From the NCBI GenBank assembly GCA_045651985.1, contig JAZRTK010000009.1:1-11999 (forward strand): a stretch of 11,999 bases of DNA. Reading direction: 5' to 3'. Below are positions 5,426 through 11,999 of the stretch, in pieces. Position numbers and translations under genes: made by a program. Every line of letters starts with the position of its first letter. Position 1 is the first letter of the stretch. The stretch comes from SIG710 sp045651985 (GTDB taxonomy: Bacteria > Bacillota > Clostridia > Oscillospirales > CAG-272). A model generated the notes under the pieces. The model saw only the letters and a list, made by a program, of their open reading frames with translations. It searched no databases and was not told where the DNA came from.

Positions 5426-7831
5426 TTATGACATTTTTGCGCCCTTTTCCCAGAAATTCTTTATAATTCCTGCAAGTTCGGACGAAGAACTTGCAAAATT
5501 TATCTCCGACCAGTGCTCGGGAAAGAGGTTTCTGTATTTGGGCTCGGCATAGCGGTCGTCGATCAGCACCACGATGCCTCGGTCGTCCTCGCGCCGTATC
5601 ACTCGTCCCGCCGCCTGTAGAACCTTGTTCATGCCGGGGTAGGTGTAGGCGTAGTCGTATCCGCACTCGTACTTGACCTCGTAGAAATCGCGGATAATGT
5701 TGCCCTCGTTTGAGAGTCCCGGCAGGCCAACACCCACAACGATCGAGCCGATGAGTCGGCTTCCCGGCAGGTCAACACCCTCGGAAAATCCGCCGCCCAG
5801 GACGCAAAAGCCCACGCGTAAATTTCCGTCGGGCTTGAAATGACCGAGAAATTGCTCTTTTTCCGACAGCGTCATTGACCGAGACTGAATAACGGTCTCC
5901 ACCGCGTCGAACTTCTTTTTGAAGATCGACGCCACCTGCTCCATGTAGCCGTAAGAGGGGAAATAGACGATGTAATTTCCTTTCTTTGCCACAACCGAGG
6001 CGGCGATGCAGGAGGCGACCTTTGAGTAAGAGGCACCGCGGTCGTCGTATCGTGTGCTGACGCCCGTCATGCACGTAAGACACAGATTTGAGCGGTCAAA
6101 GGGGGAGGGCAGGGAGAGGAGCCGCGAGCCTTTGCCGCCCCCCAGAATATCTCTGAAATAGTCGGGGGGTGTCAAGGTTGCGGAAAATAGTATAGAAGAA
6201 ACTGCGCTGTTCATTCTGATGCCGATGACGTGGGACGGGTCAAGACAGAAAAGCTTTAAGGTTATCTTGCCGCGGTCAAGCAGAACGTAGGTGCGGAAAT
6301 GTTCGTCGTAACAGTCAGTGACAGACAGAAATTTCCTGAGTCTTCCCGCAAGGATATAAGCTAAATTGTATGCGGGATTTTCCTCGCTGACCTTCAGCCA
6401 TTTTTCTATTGCTTCGCTGTACGTCTGTAGGGCTTGTTGAGTTGCACCCGGCGGGTCGGTTCCGATGTAAAATCCGCTCTCGCGACCATCTTCGTCCTTG
6501 AAAGTGCTGTCGGCGCAAAGCTTTTTCAGTTTGAATACCGCCCGCATGACCGTCTCGGTCTGCTCGGTAAGCTTTGACTTGCGGGGGAGTATCCGATAAA
6601 GCTCCTCAAAATCTTCAAAGGAAAGCTCGGCTGAGTACATTTCACGAGCTCGGTCGGGCAGATTGTGTGCCTCGTCCACTAAAAAGACGTAATTGAGGTC
6701 TTTTTTGTCCGAAAAATCGGAGAAATACCGACGCAAATAAACCGACGGGTCGAAAACGTAGTTGTAATCGCAGATTATAACGTCGCACTGCTCGGACAGG
6801 TCAAGAGAAAGCTCGTATGGGCAGACGTTGTATCGCGCCGCCGCTTCCTCGATTATTTTTCGGGTGTAGCCCCTGTACTGAGTGAGAAGCTCGTTTACGG
6901 CTTCCTTTGCGCGGTCGTAGTATCCTCTTGCCATGGTGCAGGCGGCGGGGTTGCAATGGCTTGACACACCGATGCCCGAAATTTTCGCCATGGGATTTGA
7001 GCAGGTCTGCTCCTTTGCGGTGAGAACTATGGCTCTCACGTCCGCGCCCGCCTCTACCATGGCGCGCACGGCAGAAAACGCTTCTCTTCGGGTACTCATT
7101 TTGGCGGTAAGGTAAAAGATCTTGTCGCACAACCCGTCACCCAAAGCCTTGACGGCAGGGTAAAGGGTGGATATGGTCTTGCCTATGCCCGTGGGCGCCA
7201 TAGCAAAGAGCCTTTTTCCGTCGCGGATTGCGCGGTAGCTTTCTTCTATCAGCTCTCGCTGACCTTTTCGCATCTCGCCATAGGGAAATCTCATTTCTTG
7301 CAGAGAGCCTTTTGCGGTTGTGGCTCGGTTTATTTCAAGCCTTGCGTAACGCTCGACGGAGGCAAGATAGGAGAGAAACGCTCTTTGGAGAAGGGAAGCG
7401 GAAAAAATCTCCGAGACTTCCTTGAAATTGCCGTTTTTGTCGACGGTCGCAGTGACGCCCATTACCTCTTCCGTGTCAAACTGACGGCACGCCAGATAGC
7501 ACAGACAAAGGAGCTTTGCACGGTCGAGGTCGCGGTCGGAGTGCATGGAATGCGGCCTTGACGCTACCAAATAGACGGTGCAGGTTTTGCTGTTTTTTTC
7601 CACCAGCTCTGCTGTGCCCGAGATCTCGTAGCGTATGTCCCCGAAGGCTATCTCTGCCGAGAGGGGGACCATATGGGAGAAAAAGGGGGAGCGTGCGGCT
7701 ATCCTTTGGGCAACCTTTTCTGCTACCGTGGGTCTGATCAGCCCCGCGGTAGTGCCCAAATTGCCGCGCAGTGTGGCAAGACGGCACAGCTCATCTACGC
7801 TCAGCAAAAGCCGTCCGTTGTCGTACTGCAT
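5426..7831 (-). CDS. Rad3/XPD-type (DinG-like) ATP-dependent DNA helicase with N-terminal nuclease-like domain
   Basis: Superfamily 2 helicase, 801 residues, expected to unwind DNA 5' to 3' in repair. Walker A is APTGIGKT at 212-219. Four cysteines, Cys277, Cys293, Cys298 and Cys337, sit where XPD/DinG proteins bind a [4Fe-4S] cluster. The DEAH box is at 386-389. Motif VI is QAAGRVIRRED starting at residue 739. SILFSATL and GGGFSEGVDLPG are also family-typical. Residues about 10-180 correspond to the PD-(D/E)XK nuclease domain found in related clostridial proteins. Here the expected D and E-x-K residues look replaced (GTAEL at 72-76, VYLVASRP at 86-93), so nuclease activity is doubtful. The start ATG has a strong GGAGG at 7839-7843. 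It has its own promoter, and no clear terminator follows before the asnS promoter. Helicase family is certain; the precise cellular role is not. Confidence 0.93.
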   Translation of the reverse strand: MQYDNGRLLLSVDELCRLATLRGNLGTTAGLIRPTVAEKVAQRIAARSPFFSHMVPLSAEIAFGDIRYEISGTAELVEKNSKTCTVYLVASRPHSMHSDRDLDRAKLLCLCYLACRQFDTEEVMGVTATVDKNGNFKEVSEIFSASLLQRAFLSYLASVERYARLEINRATTAKGSLQEMRFPYGEMRKGQRELIEESYRAIRDGKRLFAMAPTGIGKTISTLYPAVKALGDGLCDKIFYLTAKMSTRREAFSAVRAMVEAGADVRAIVLTAKEQTCSNPMAKISGIGVSSHCNPAACTMARGYYDRAKEAVNELLTQYRGYTRKIIEEAAARYNVCPYELSLDLSEQCDVIICDYNYVFDPSVYLRRYFSDFSDKKDLNYVFLVDEAHNLPDRAREMYSAELSFEDFEELYRILPRKSKLTEQTETVMRAVFKLKKLCADSTFKDEDGRESGFYIGTDPPGATQQALQTYSEAIEKWLKVSEENPAYNLAYILAGRLRKFLSVTDCYDEHFRTYVLLDRGKITLKLFCLDPSHVIGIRMNSAVSSILFSATLTPPDYFRDILGGGKGSRLLSLPSPFDRSNLCLTCMTGVSTRYDDRGASYSKVASCIAASVVAKKGNYIVYFPSYGYMEQVASIFKKKFDAVETVIQSRSMTLSEKEQFLGHFKPDGNLRVGFCVLGGGFSEGVDLPGSRLIGSIVVGVGLPGLSNEGNIIRDFYEVKYECGYDYAYTYPGMNKVLQAAGRVIRREDDRGIVVLIDDRYAEPKYRNLFPEHWSEINFASSSSELAGIIKNFWEKGAKMS

Positions 7832-7880
7832 GGCATCACCTCCCGAAATTTCAATGTATGCATAAACACATACCCATTAT

Positions 7881-7909
7881 ATTCTATCACAAAATACGGG
7901 AAAATTCAA
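7881..7909 (-). promoter_or_regulatory. Promoter of the helicase gene
   Basis: On the minus strand TTGAAT (7904-7909), a 17-base spacer and TAGAAT (7881-7886). It lies about 50 bases before the helicase start codon. An overlapping TATAAT four bases further on could serve as an alternative -10. It is divergent from the lipoprotein promoter about 65 bases away. Confidence 0.75.
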
Positions 7910-7975
7910 CCATATAATTAAAAAGCGGAGAAATTTTTGAAAATGCGGTACTCTGTGAAGGTTTTGTGACTTTAC

Positions 7976-8004
7976 TTGACAACGGGGGCACGGAATGGTA
8001 AAAT
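7976..8004 (+). promoter_or_regulatory. Promoter of the GH26-like lipoprotein gene
   Basis: Perfect -35 TTGACA (7976-7981), a 17-base spacer and TAAAAT (7999-8004). Transcription should start near 8011, leaving a short leader that contains the GGAG ribosome site at 8029-8032. Confidence 0.85.
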
Positions 8005-8037
8005 GATGGTGATAACAAATTCAATATTGGAGAAATC

Positions 8038-9903
8038 ATGAAGAATATAAAGATCTTTGCATTGATAGGGACTGTCCTTTTTGCGGCGTTGCTGTTTGGC
8101 TGCGGCATAAAGGACGACGGATACAGCTTCGGCGACGACGGCGGAGTCATCACGGGCGACGGTGACGTTCAGATACGTACCGAGGCGCTATACGGTATTG
8201 AGGATTACTATATTATACGCTCCGACCTTGCGTCTGATATGGAAAAGGAAGCCATGATGCGCCTGAAAAACGCACTAAAGAGCGGACTTGATGTCAACCT
8301 GCCCTCGTCCACCGACTGGATAGGTGCGGACCAGACCGAGCACGAGCGCGAGATCGTTATCGGCGACACCGAGCGGGCGGCAAGCGTTCAGGCGAAAAAG
8401 GGGCTGGCCTTCGGAGATTACGTTATTAAAAAGGTGGGTGAGAAGATAATCATCGTGGGCGGAAGCGACAGCGCAACGCTTAAAGCGGTGGACTTTTTCG
8501 TGTCGCATTTTATCAACGTCTACGGCGGCTGCCTTGATATTCCCGCGGGCGACGGCTATATTTACACTCACGACTATATGTTTGATACACTGACAATAGA
8601 CGGAGTCGATATTGCCGATTTCAGGCTTTACGCTTCTCCCGAGGTAGATATTTCGGGCGTGTCCGAGTATATAGCCGAGAATGTTTACGGAGTTCTTCTG
8701 CCCGTGGAACAGGAGCTTTCCGAGAATGAAAAGTATATAATTTTTGACAATTCGGGACTTATCGCCAACGGATTTTCAATAGAACTGAAATACGACGGCA
8801 ACCTTTACGTAATCGGAAGCGTCGATACGGCACAGTACGCCGTTGAATATTTCAAGCACGACTTTTTTGAGAATATTTCAAAGAAATCCTCGCAGGGAAA
8901 TATTGCTATACAGGATAATTACGTTGGCAACACGGGCAAAAATCCCGTTTATATGACAAAGGACGAAATTCTTTCTAAGCTGACTGAAAGCGCATCTGAC
9001 GGCGGTAAATTTTTGACAGGTCAGCAGGGTGGGTCATTTGCGAGCCCGGATTACGTGCTCGGGGATTTTGCGGCGGCGGTTGGAAAAGCTCCCGACGTGC
9101 TGTCCCTTGACCTTTTCAGCTACGGACTTCACATAGATGAGCTTACTCCCCGCGAACTGAGCGAAACAGTGTGCCAGATAGCAAAGTACGCATATGGCGG
9201 CGGTATTGTTGCCATTAGCGCTTATTTTGAAAATCCTACGGGCGGCTGGGAGCTTGGCGACAAGGCTACGGGAAGCTTGAAAACAAAGGATAATTGGCAT
9301 GCTCTTTTGACCGAGGGAACCGATCTGAATAAAAAGTTTACCCGTCAGCTTGACTGCGCGGCGAGCTTTTTGAAAGCTATGCACGACAACGGAATCACCG
9401 TTATCTTCAAGCCCTTTGAGGCTCACAATCAGAGCAAGTATTGGTACAGCCCCGCGGGCAAGGGCGCGGACAGCGGACTTTTCAAGGAGCTTTGGATATA
9501 TACTTATAATTATCTTGATGCCGCGGGCTGTCACAGCCTTATCTGGCAGTATTCGCCTAACGCCACCGAGGGTGCGACCTTCCTGTTTGATGCTTACCCG
9601 GGCGGAGACTACGTTGATCTGATCGGCGGAGTGTGGCTTGACGTTGGTTCAAGATCCGTGTCGGATGAGTTTGCCTTCGGCTTGGCGCGCCACGGCAAGT
9701 GCCCGGGACTTCTTACGCTGACCTTGAGCTCTGGAAAAATAAGCTCAAACAAGGATAAGCAGGTGAAGCTCTTTAACTGCAACGACCTTTCCCGAGCAGT
9801 TATAGCGGCAAAGAAAAAGGGCGCAAAAATACCTGCTGCGGTAATGTTCGGAACATCAAGCGTTCCATCCTGGCTCGGAGAGGGAAGTGCGCTGGTACAA
9901 TAA
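8038..9903 (+). CDS. Lipoprotein with C-terminal GH26 (beta-mannanase-like) domain lacking catalytic glutamates
   Basis: A 621-residue exported lipoprotein. Residues 1-22 are a signal peptide with lipobox LFGC, so Cys22 should be lipidated and the protein held on the outer face of the membrane. Residues about 50-165 and 220-300 contain repeated strand-helix units (IVIGDTER, IIIVGGSDSATLKAVDFF; later YIIFDNS, LYVIGSVDTAQYAVEYF) like the N-terminal domain of alpha-glucuronidases. From about 320 the sequence follows glycoside hydrolase family 26: FLTGQQGG, PDVLSLDLFSYG, GGGIVAISAYFENP, ALLTEGTDLN, HSLIWQYSPN and YPGGDYVDLIGG. Yet the RPxHEMN acid/base motif reads KPFEAHN (458-464), with Ala462 at the glutamate position. 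The stretch expected to hold the nucleophile, LLTLTLSSG (558-566), has no acidic residue. It may bind glycans without cutting them. Start codon supported by GGAG 5 bases upstream; own promoter and terminator make it monocistronic. Confidence 0.85.
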   Translation: MKNIKIFALIGTVLFAALLFGCGIKDDGYSFGDDGGVITGDGDVQIRTEALYGIEDYYIIRSDLASDMEKEAMMRLKNALKSGLDVNLPSSTDWIGADQTEHEREIVIGDTERAASVQAKKGLAFGDYVIKKVGEKIIIVGGSDSATLKAVDFFVSHFINVYGGCLDIPAGDGYIYTHDYMFDTLTIDGVDIADFRLYASPEVDISGVSEYIAENVYGVLLPVEQELSENEKYIIFDNSGLIANGFSIELKYDGNLYVIGSVDTAQYAVEYFKHDFFENISKKSSQGNIAIQDNYVGNTGKNPVYMTKDEILSKLTESASDGGKFLTGQQGGSFASPDYVLGDFAAAVGKAPDVLSLDLFSYGLHIDELTPRELSETVCQIAKYAYGGGIVAISAYFENPTGGWELGDKATGSLKTKDNWHALLTEGTDLNKKFTRQLDCAASFLKAMHDNGITVIFKPFEAHNQSKYWYSPAGKGADSGLFKELWIYTYNYLDAAGCHSLIWQYSPNATEGATFLFDAYPGGDYVDLIGGVWLDVGSRSVSDEFAFGLARHGKCPGLLTLTLSSGKISSNKDKQVKLFNCNDLSRAVIAAKKKGAKIPAAVMFGTSSVPSWLGEGSALVQ

Positions 9904-9911
9904 CGAAAAGT

Positions 9912-9943
9912 AAAACCCGTCTGACAAGCAGACGGGTTTTTTT
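9912..9943 (+). terminator. Intrinsic terminator after the GH26-like gene
   Basis: CCCGTCTG (9916-9923) pairs perfectly with CAGACGGG (9929-9936) around an ACAAG loop, followed by seven Ts. It lies 12 bases after the stop codon and separates the lipoprotein gene from the redox group downstream. Confidence 0.95.
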
Positions 9944-10066
9944 GTATGGAAAAATATTCTTGATCGCTTTTTTTGCTTCTCCGTACCGATCGCTACGTTT
10001 TTTTACATGTATGCAAAGACTGAAAAACACGAATAATATTTATATTACAAATCGGAGGTGAAAATT

Positions 10067-10249
10067 ATGACGAAAGACGAAATGCCCGTTGGCTTTGCCA
10101 TGGCACTGGCGATGAATCCCGATGCAATGCAGAAGTTTGCAGCGCTTAGTGAGGATCAAAAGAAGGAGATCATCGAGGGGACACACACTGTAAAAAGCAG
10201 AGATGAGATGCACCGATACGTAAATTCCCTTGTGAACGACGAGCAATGA
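10067..10249 (+). CDS. Small conserved-looking protein of unknown function (60 aa)
   Basis: A 60-residue acidic, methionine-rich protein (six Met), probably cytosolic: no signal peptide or membrane segment. The N-terminal part (MPVGFAMALAMNPDAMQKF) and the following LSEDQKKEIIEG and VKSRDEMHRYVNSL look like two or three short helices. I recall similar short unnamed proteins in Clostridia but cannot assign a function. The ATG at 10067 is preferred over the GTG at 10058, because the GGAGG ribosome site at 10054-10058 overlaps that GTG and lies 8 bases before the ATG. Its stop codon overlaps the start of the oxidoreductase gene as ATGA, which suggests translational coupling. In the 123 bases between the upstream terminator and this gene I see no convincing promoter, only AT-rich sequence around 10030-10048. 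Confidence 0.8.
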   Translation: MTKDEMPVGFAMALAMNPDAMQKFAALSEDQKKEIIEGTHTVKSRDEMHRYVNSLVNDEQ

Positions 10250-11559
10250 CTAACCATATCATGAAATCTATATGGGAAGATACCGTAAAGAATATAAATT
10301 TTGCCAAATTAAAAGAAAACAAAAGCACCGATGTTTTGATCATCGGCGGCGGAATCGCCGGGATTCTGTGTGCATATAAGCTGAAAAATGCGGGTGTTGA
10401 TTGTATTTTGGCGGAAGCCACGGAAATCTGCGGAGATATCACTAAAAACACCACGGCAAAAATCACCTTGCAGCACGGATTGATCTACGAAAAAATGTTA
10501 CGCCGCTTGGGGGAGGATAAGTCGCGTTTGTATGTCGATGCACAGACCAAAGCGGGCAGAGAATACGCCCGACTTTCAAAAGAAATTGACTGTGACTACG
10601 AAACAAGGGCTTCCTACGTCTATTCCTTAAATGACCGCAAGAAAATTGAAAAGGAAGTTGCTGCCCTCAACCGCCTCGGCGTGAAAGCCGACTTTTCGGA
10701 CGCTCGCGAGCTTCCGTTCGCAGTCGCGGGTTCGGTTTGCATCAAGAATCAAGCACAGTTTCATCCCTTGAAATTCCTATACGGCATTGCAAAGGATCTG
10801 CCGATTTACGAGCATACAAAGGTCTTGGAACTGATGCCCTACAAGGCAGTTACAAATCACGGTGAGATATTCTATAAAAAGCTGATCATCGCAACACATT
10901 TTCCAATGCTCAATAAGCACGGATTGTACCCCTTAAAGCTTTATCAGCACCGTTCCTACGTTCTCGCCCTCAAAGGTGCGCAGAACGTCAGCGGAATGTA
11001 CGTGGACGAATCGAATACGGGACTGTCCTTTCGTAGCTACGGCGATCTTCTGCTCCTCGGAGGCGGAGGACACCGCACGGGCAAGCATGGCGGTTGTTGG
11101 CAGGAGCTTGAAGACTTCGCCAAGAAACACTACAAAAACACCGAGGTCGTGGGTAAATGGGCAACGCAGGACTGCATGACGCTGGACGACATTCCTTATA
11201 TCGGGCTGTATTCGAGATCTACGCCCGATATCTTTGTGGCAACGGGATTTAATAAATGGGGTATGACAGGAGCGATGGTCGCCGCCGACCTTCTCTGCGA
11301 TCTCGTTCAAGGTAAGTCCAACCCGTACGCTGCCGTCTTTTCACCCTTGCGCACTATTCTGCATCCACAACTTGCCGTCAATGCTTTTGAATCGACGGTA
11401 GGACTTCTAACGCCCGCCACGCCCCGATGTCCACACCTTGGCTGTGCTCTTAAATACAACCGAGCCGAGCACTCCTGGGACTGTCCCTGCCACGGCTCGC
11501 GGTTTACCGAGCAAGGCGAGCTGATCGATAATCCCGCGACGGATGATAAAAGAATGTAG
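10246..11559 (+). CDS. FAD-dependent oxidoreductase with C-terminal Rieske [2Fe-2S] segment
   Basis: A 437-residue two-part redox protein. Residues 29-39 (DVLIIGGGIAG) are the FAD-binding glycine motif of the D-amino-acid oxidase-like (DAO) fold. Family features continue to about 385, with FVATGFNKWGMTGAM at the second FAD contact. The C-terminus carries a Rieske iron-sulfur signature: Cys395-P-His397-L-G-Cys400, then Cys413-P-Cys415-His416-G-S. Cys395, His397, Cys413 and His416 would hold the cluster; Cys400 and Cys415 could form the disulfide of bc1-type Rieske proteins. Related proteins such as Bacillus YhfW are about 500 residues; here the start of the Rieske fold is missing, leaving a short module. 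The substrate is unknown. The ATG at 10246 overlaps the previous stop by 4 bases. Met6 (10261) also fits relatives that begin MKSIW, and neither has a good ribosome site. Confidence 0.88.
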   Translation: MTNHIMKSIWEDTVKNINFAKLKENKSTDVLIIGGGIAGILCAYKLKNAGVDCILAEATEICGDITKNTTAKITLQHGLIYEKMLRRLGEDKSRLYVDAQTKAGREYARLSKEIDCDYETRASYVYSLNDRKKIEKEVAALNRLGVKADFSDARELPFAVAGSVCIKNQAQFHPLKFLYGIAKDLPIYEHTKVLELMPYKAVTNHGEIFYKKLIIATHFPMLNKHGLYPLKLYQHRSYVLALKGAQNVSGMYVDESNTGLSFRSYGDLLLLGGGGHRTGKHGGCWQELEDFAKKHYKNTEVVGKWATQDCMTLDDIPYIGLYSRSTPDIFVATGFNKWGMTGAMVAADLLCDLVQGKSNPYAAVFSPLRTILHPQLAVNAFESTVGLLTPATPRCPHLGCALKYNRAEHSWDCPCHGSRFTEQGELIDNPATDDKRM

Positions 11560-11624
11560 AAGTATACGTTGGCATGTCATGGGAAATAATAGTATCAAAT
11601 TCATAAACGGAGGTCAAATTTACT

Positions 11625-11999
11625 ATGTTCAAACACGAAAAACAGTTATTTCATCCCGTAGAGATCGAAAGACCGAATCCTCAGTATGCCGTTTTGCTTC
11701 AGGAGCAGCTTGGCGGCGGTAACGGTGAGCTCAAGGCGGCAATGCAGTATATGTCGCAAAGCTTCAGAATCAAAGATCCCGAAATCAAGGATCTCTTTCT
11801 CGACATAGCCGCCGAGGAACTTGGTCATATGGAAATGGTAGCGCAGACTATCAATCTCCTCAACGGTCACGACGTGGACGCGACCAAGGTGCAAGCAGGC
11901 GAGGTGCAGACCCACGTCCTGCTTGGGCTCAATCCCGGACTGATCAATTCCTCGGGATATTCCTGGATGGGCGATTACGTTACCGTTACAGGCGATCTT
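11625..11999 (+). CDS. Manganese catalase (CotJC-like), partial at right edge
   Basis: Dimanganese catalase that splits hydrogen peroxide to water and oxygen. Only the first 125 codons are present. The ferritin-like four-helix bundle begins at about 20 (YAVLLQEQLGGGNGELKAAMQY). Metal ligands visible are Glu35 in GELKAAMQY, and Glu65 and His68 in AEELGHMEM. These correspond to Glu35, Glu66 and His69 of the Lactobacillus plantarum enzyme; the remaining ligands lie beyond the window. Clostridial members include spore-coat CotJC-type proteins, so a spore role is possible as well as peroxide defence. The ATG is preceded by GGAGG at 11609-11613, with a rather long 11-base gap. It follows the oxidoreductase by 65 bases with no terminator. 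A weak TTGGCA-18-TATCAA (11569-11598) might be a promoter of its own. Confidence 0.95.
   Translation, partial: MFKHEKQLFHPVEIERPNPQYAVLLQEQLGGGNGELKAAMQYMSQSFRIKDPEIKDLFLDIAAEELGHMEMVAQTINLLNGHDVDATKVQAGEVQTHVLLGLNPGLINSSGYSWMGDYVTVTGDL

Noticed and set aside
5388..5430. Hairpin AAATTG/CAATTT after the helicase stop codon as a terminator
   Set aside because: Six weak A-T-rich pairs followed by GAAAAATC on the minus strand, with no U-run.
9034..9534. Open frame of 166 codons on the minus strand
   Set aside because: Antisense to the GH26-like domain, no ribosome site, no recognisable motif.
10031..10048. AT-rich imperfect palindrome resembling a PerR/Fur-type box before the 60-aa gene
   Set aside because: Tempting because a catalase lies downstream, but the arms match only about 5 of 7 positions, do not fit the TTATAAT consensus, and the region is simply AT-rich.

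Overview
The window reads as ordinary chromosome of an anaerobic Firmicute, most likely class Clostridia. The pointers are a cysteine T-box riboswitch in front of cysE-cysS, strong GGAGG-type ribosome binding sites, TTGACA/TATAAT-type promoters, a Rad3/XPD-type helicase of the clostridial kind, a subgroup-If aspartate aminotransferase and a CotJC-like manganese catalase. No phage, insertion sequence, CRISPR array, tRNA or rRNA gene was seen. Species-level assignment is not possible by eye.

Left part (1-7831), all genes on the minus strand. From right to left these are an 801-residue Rad3/XPD-type DNA helicase, asnS (asparaginyl-tRNA synthetase), a class I aminotransferase, then cysE (serine O-acetyltransferase) and cysS (cysteinyl-tRNA synthetase, running off the left edge). 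asnS has its own promoter and probably shares a transcript with the aminotransferase, which ends in an intrinsic terminator. The roughly 380-base gap before cysE holds a promoter and a complete T-box leader. That leader has a TGC codon in the specifier loop, a UGGA bulge matching the UCCA end of tRNA-Cys, and a terminator. Uncharged tRNA-Cys should therefore raise both cysteine synthesis (CysE) and cysteine charging (CysS).

Middle (7832-8037) is a divergent promoter region: one promoter reads left into the helicase, the other right into a lipoprotein gene.

Right part (8038-11999), all genes on the plus strand. First is a 621-residue lipoprotein whose C-terminal half looks like glycoside hydrolase family 26 but appears to lack both catalytic glutamates; it is closed by a strong terminator. 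Then come a 60-residue protein of unknown function, an FAD oxidoreductase with a C-terminal Rieske [2Fe-2S] segment (4-base overlap with the small gene), and the start of a manganese catalase. The last three look like a redox or peroxide-defence group.

Most of the window is housekeeping. The points most worth a second look are the catalytically degenerate GH26-like lipoprotein, the apparently degenerate nuclease domain on the helicase, the T-box, and the short Rieske module with its small overlapping partner gene.
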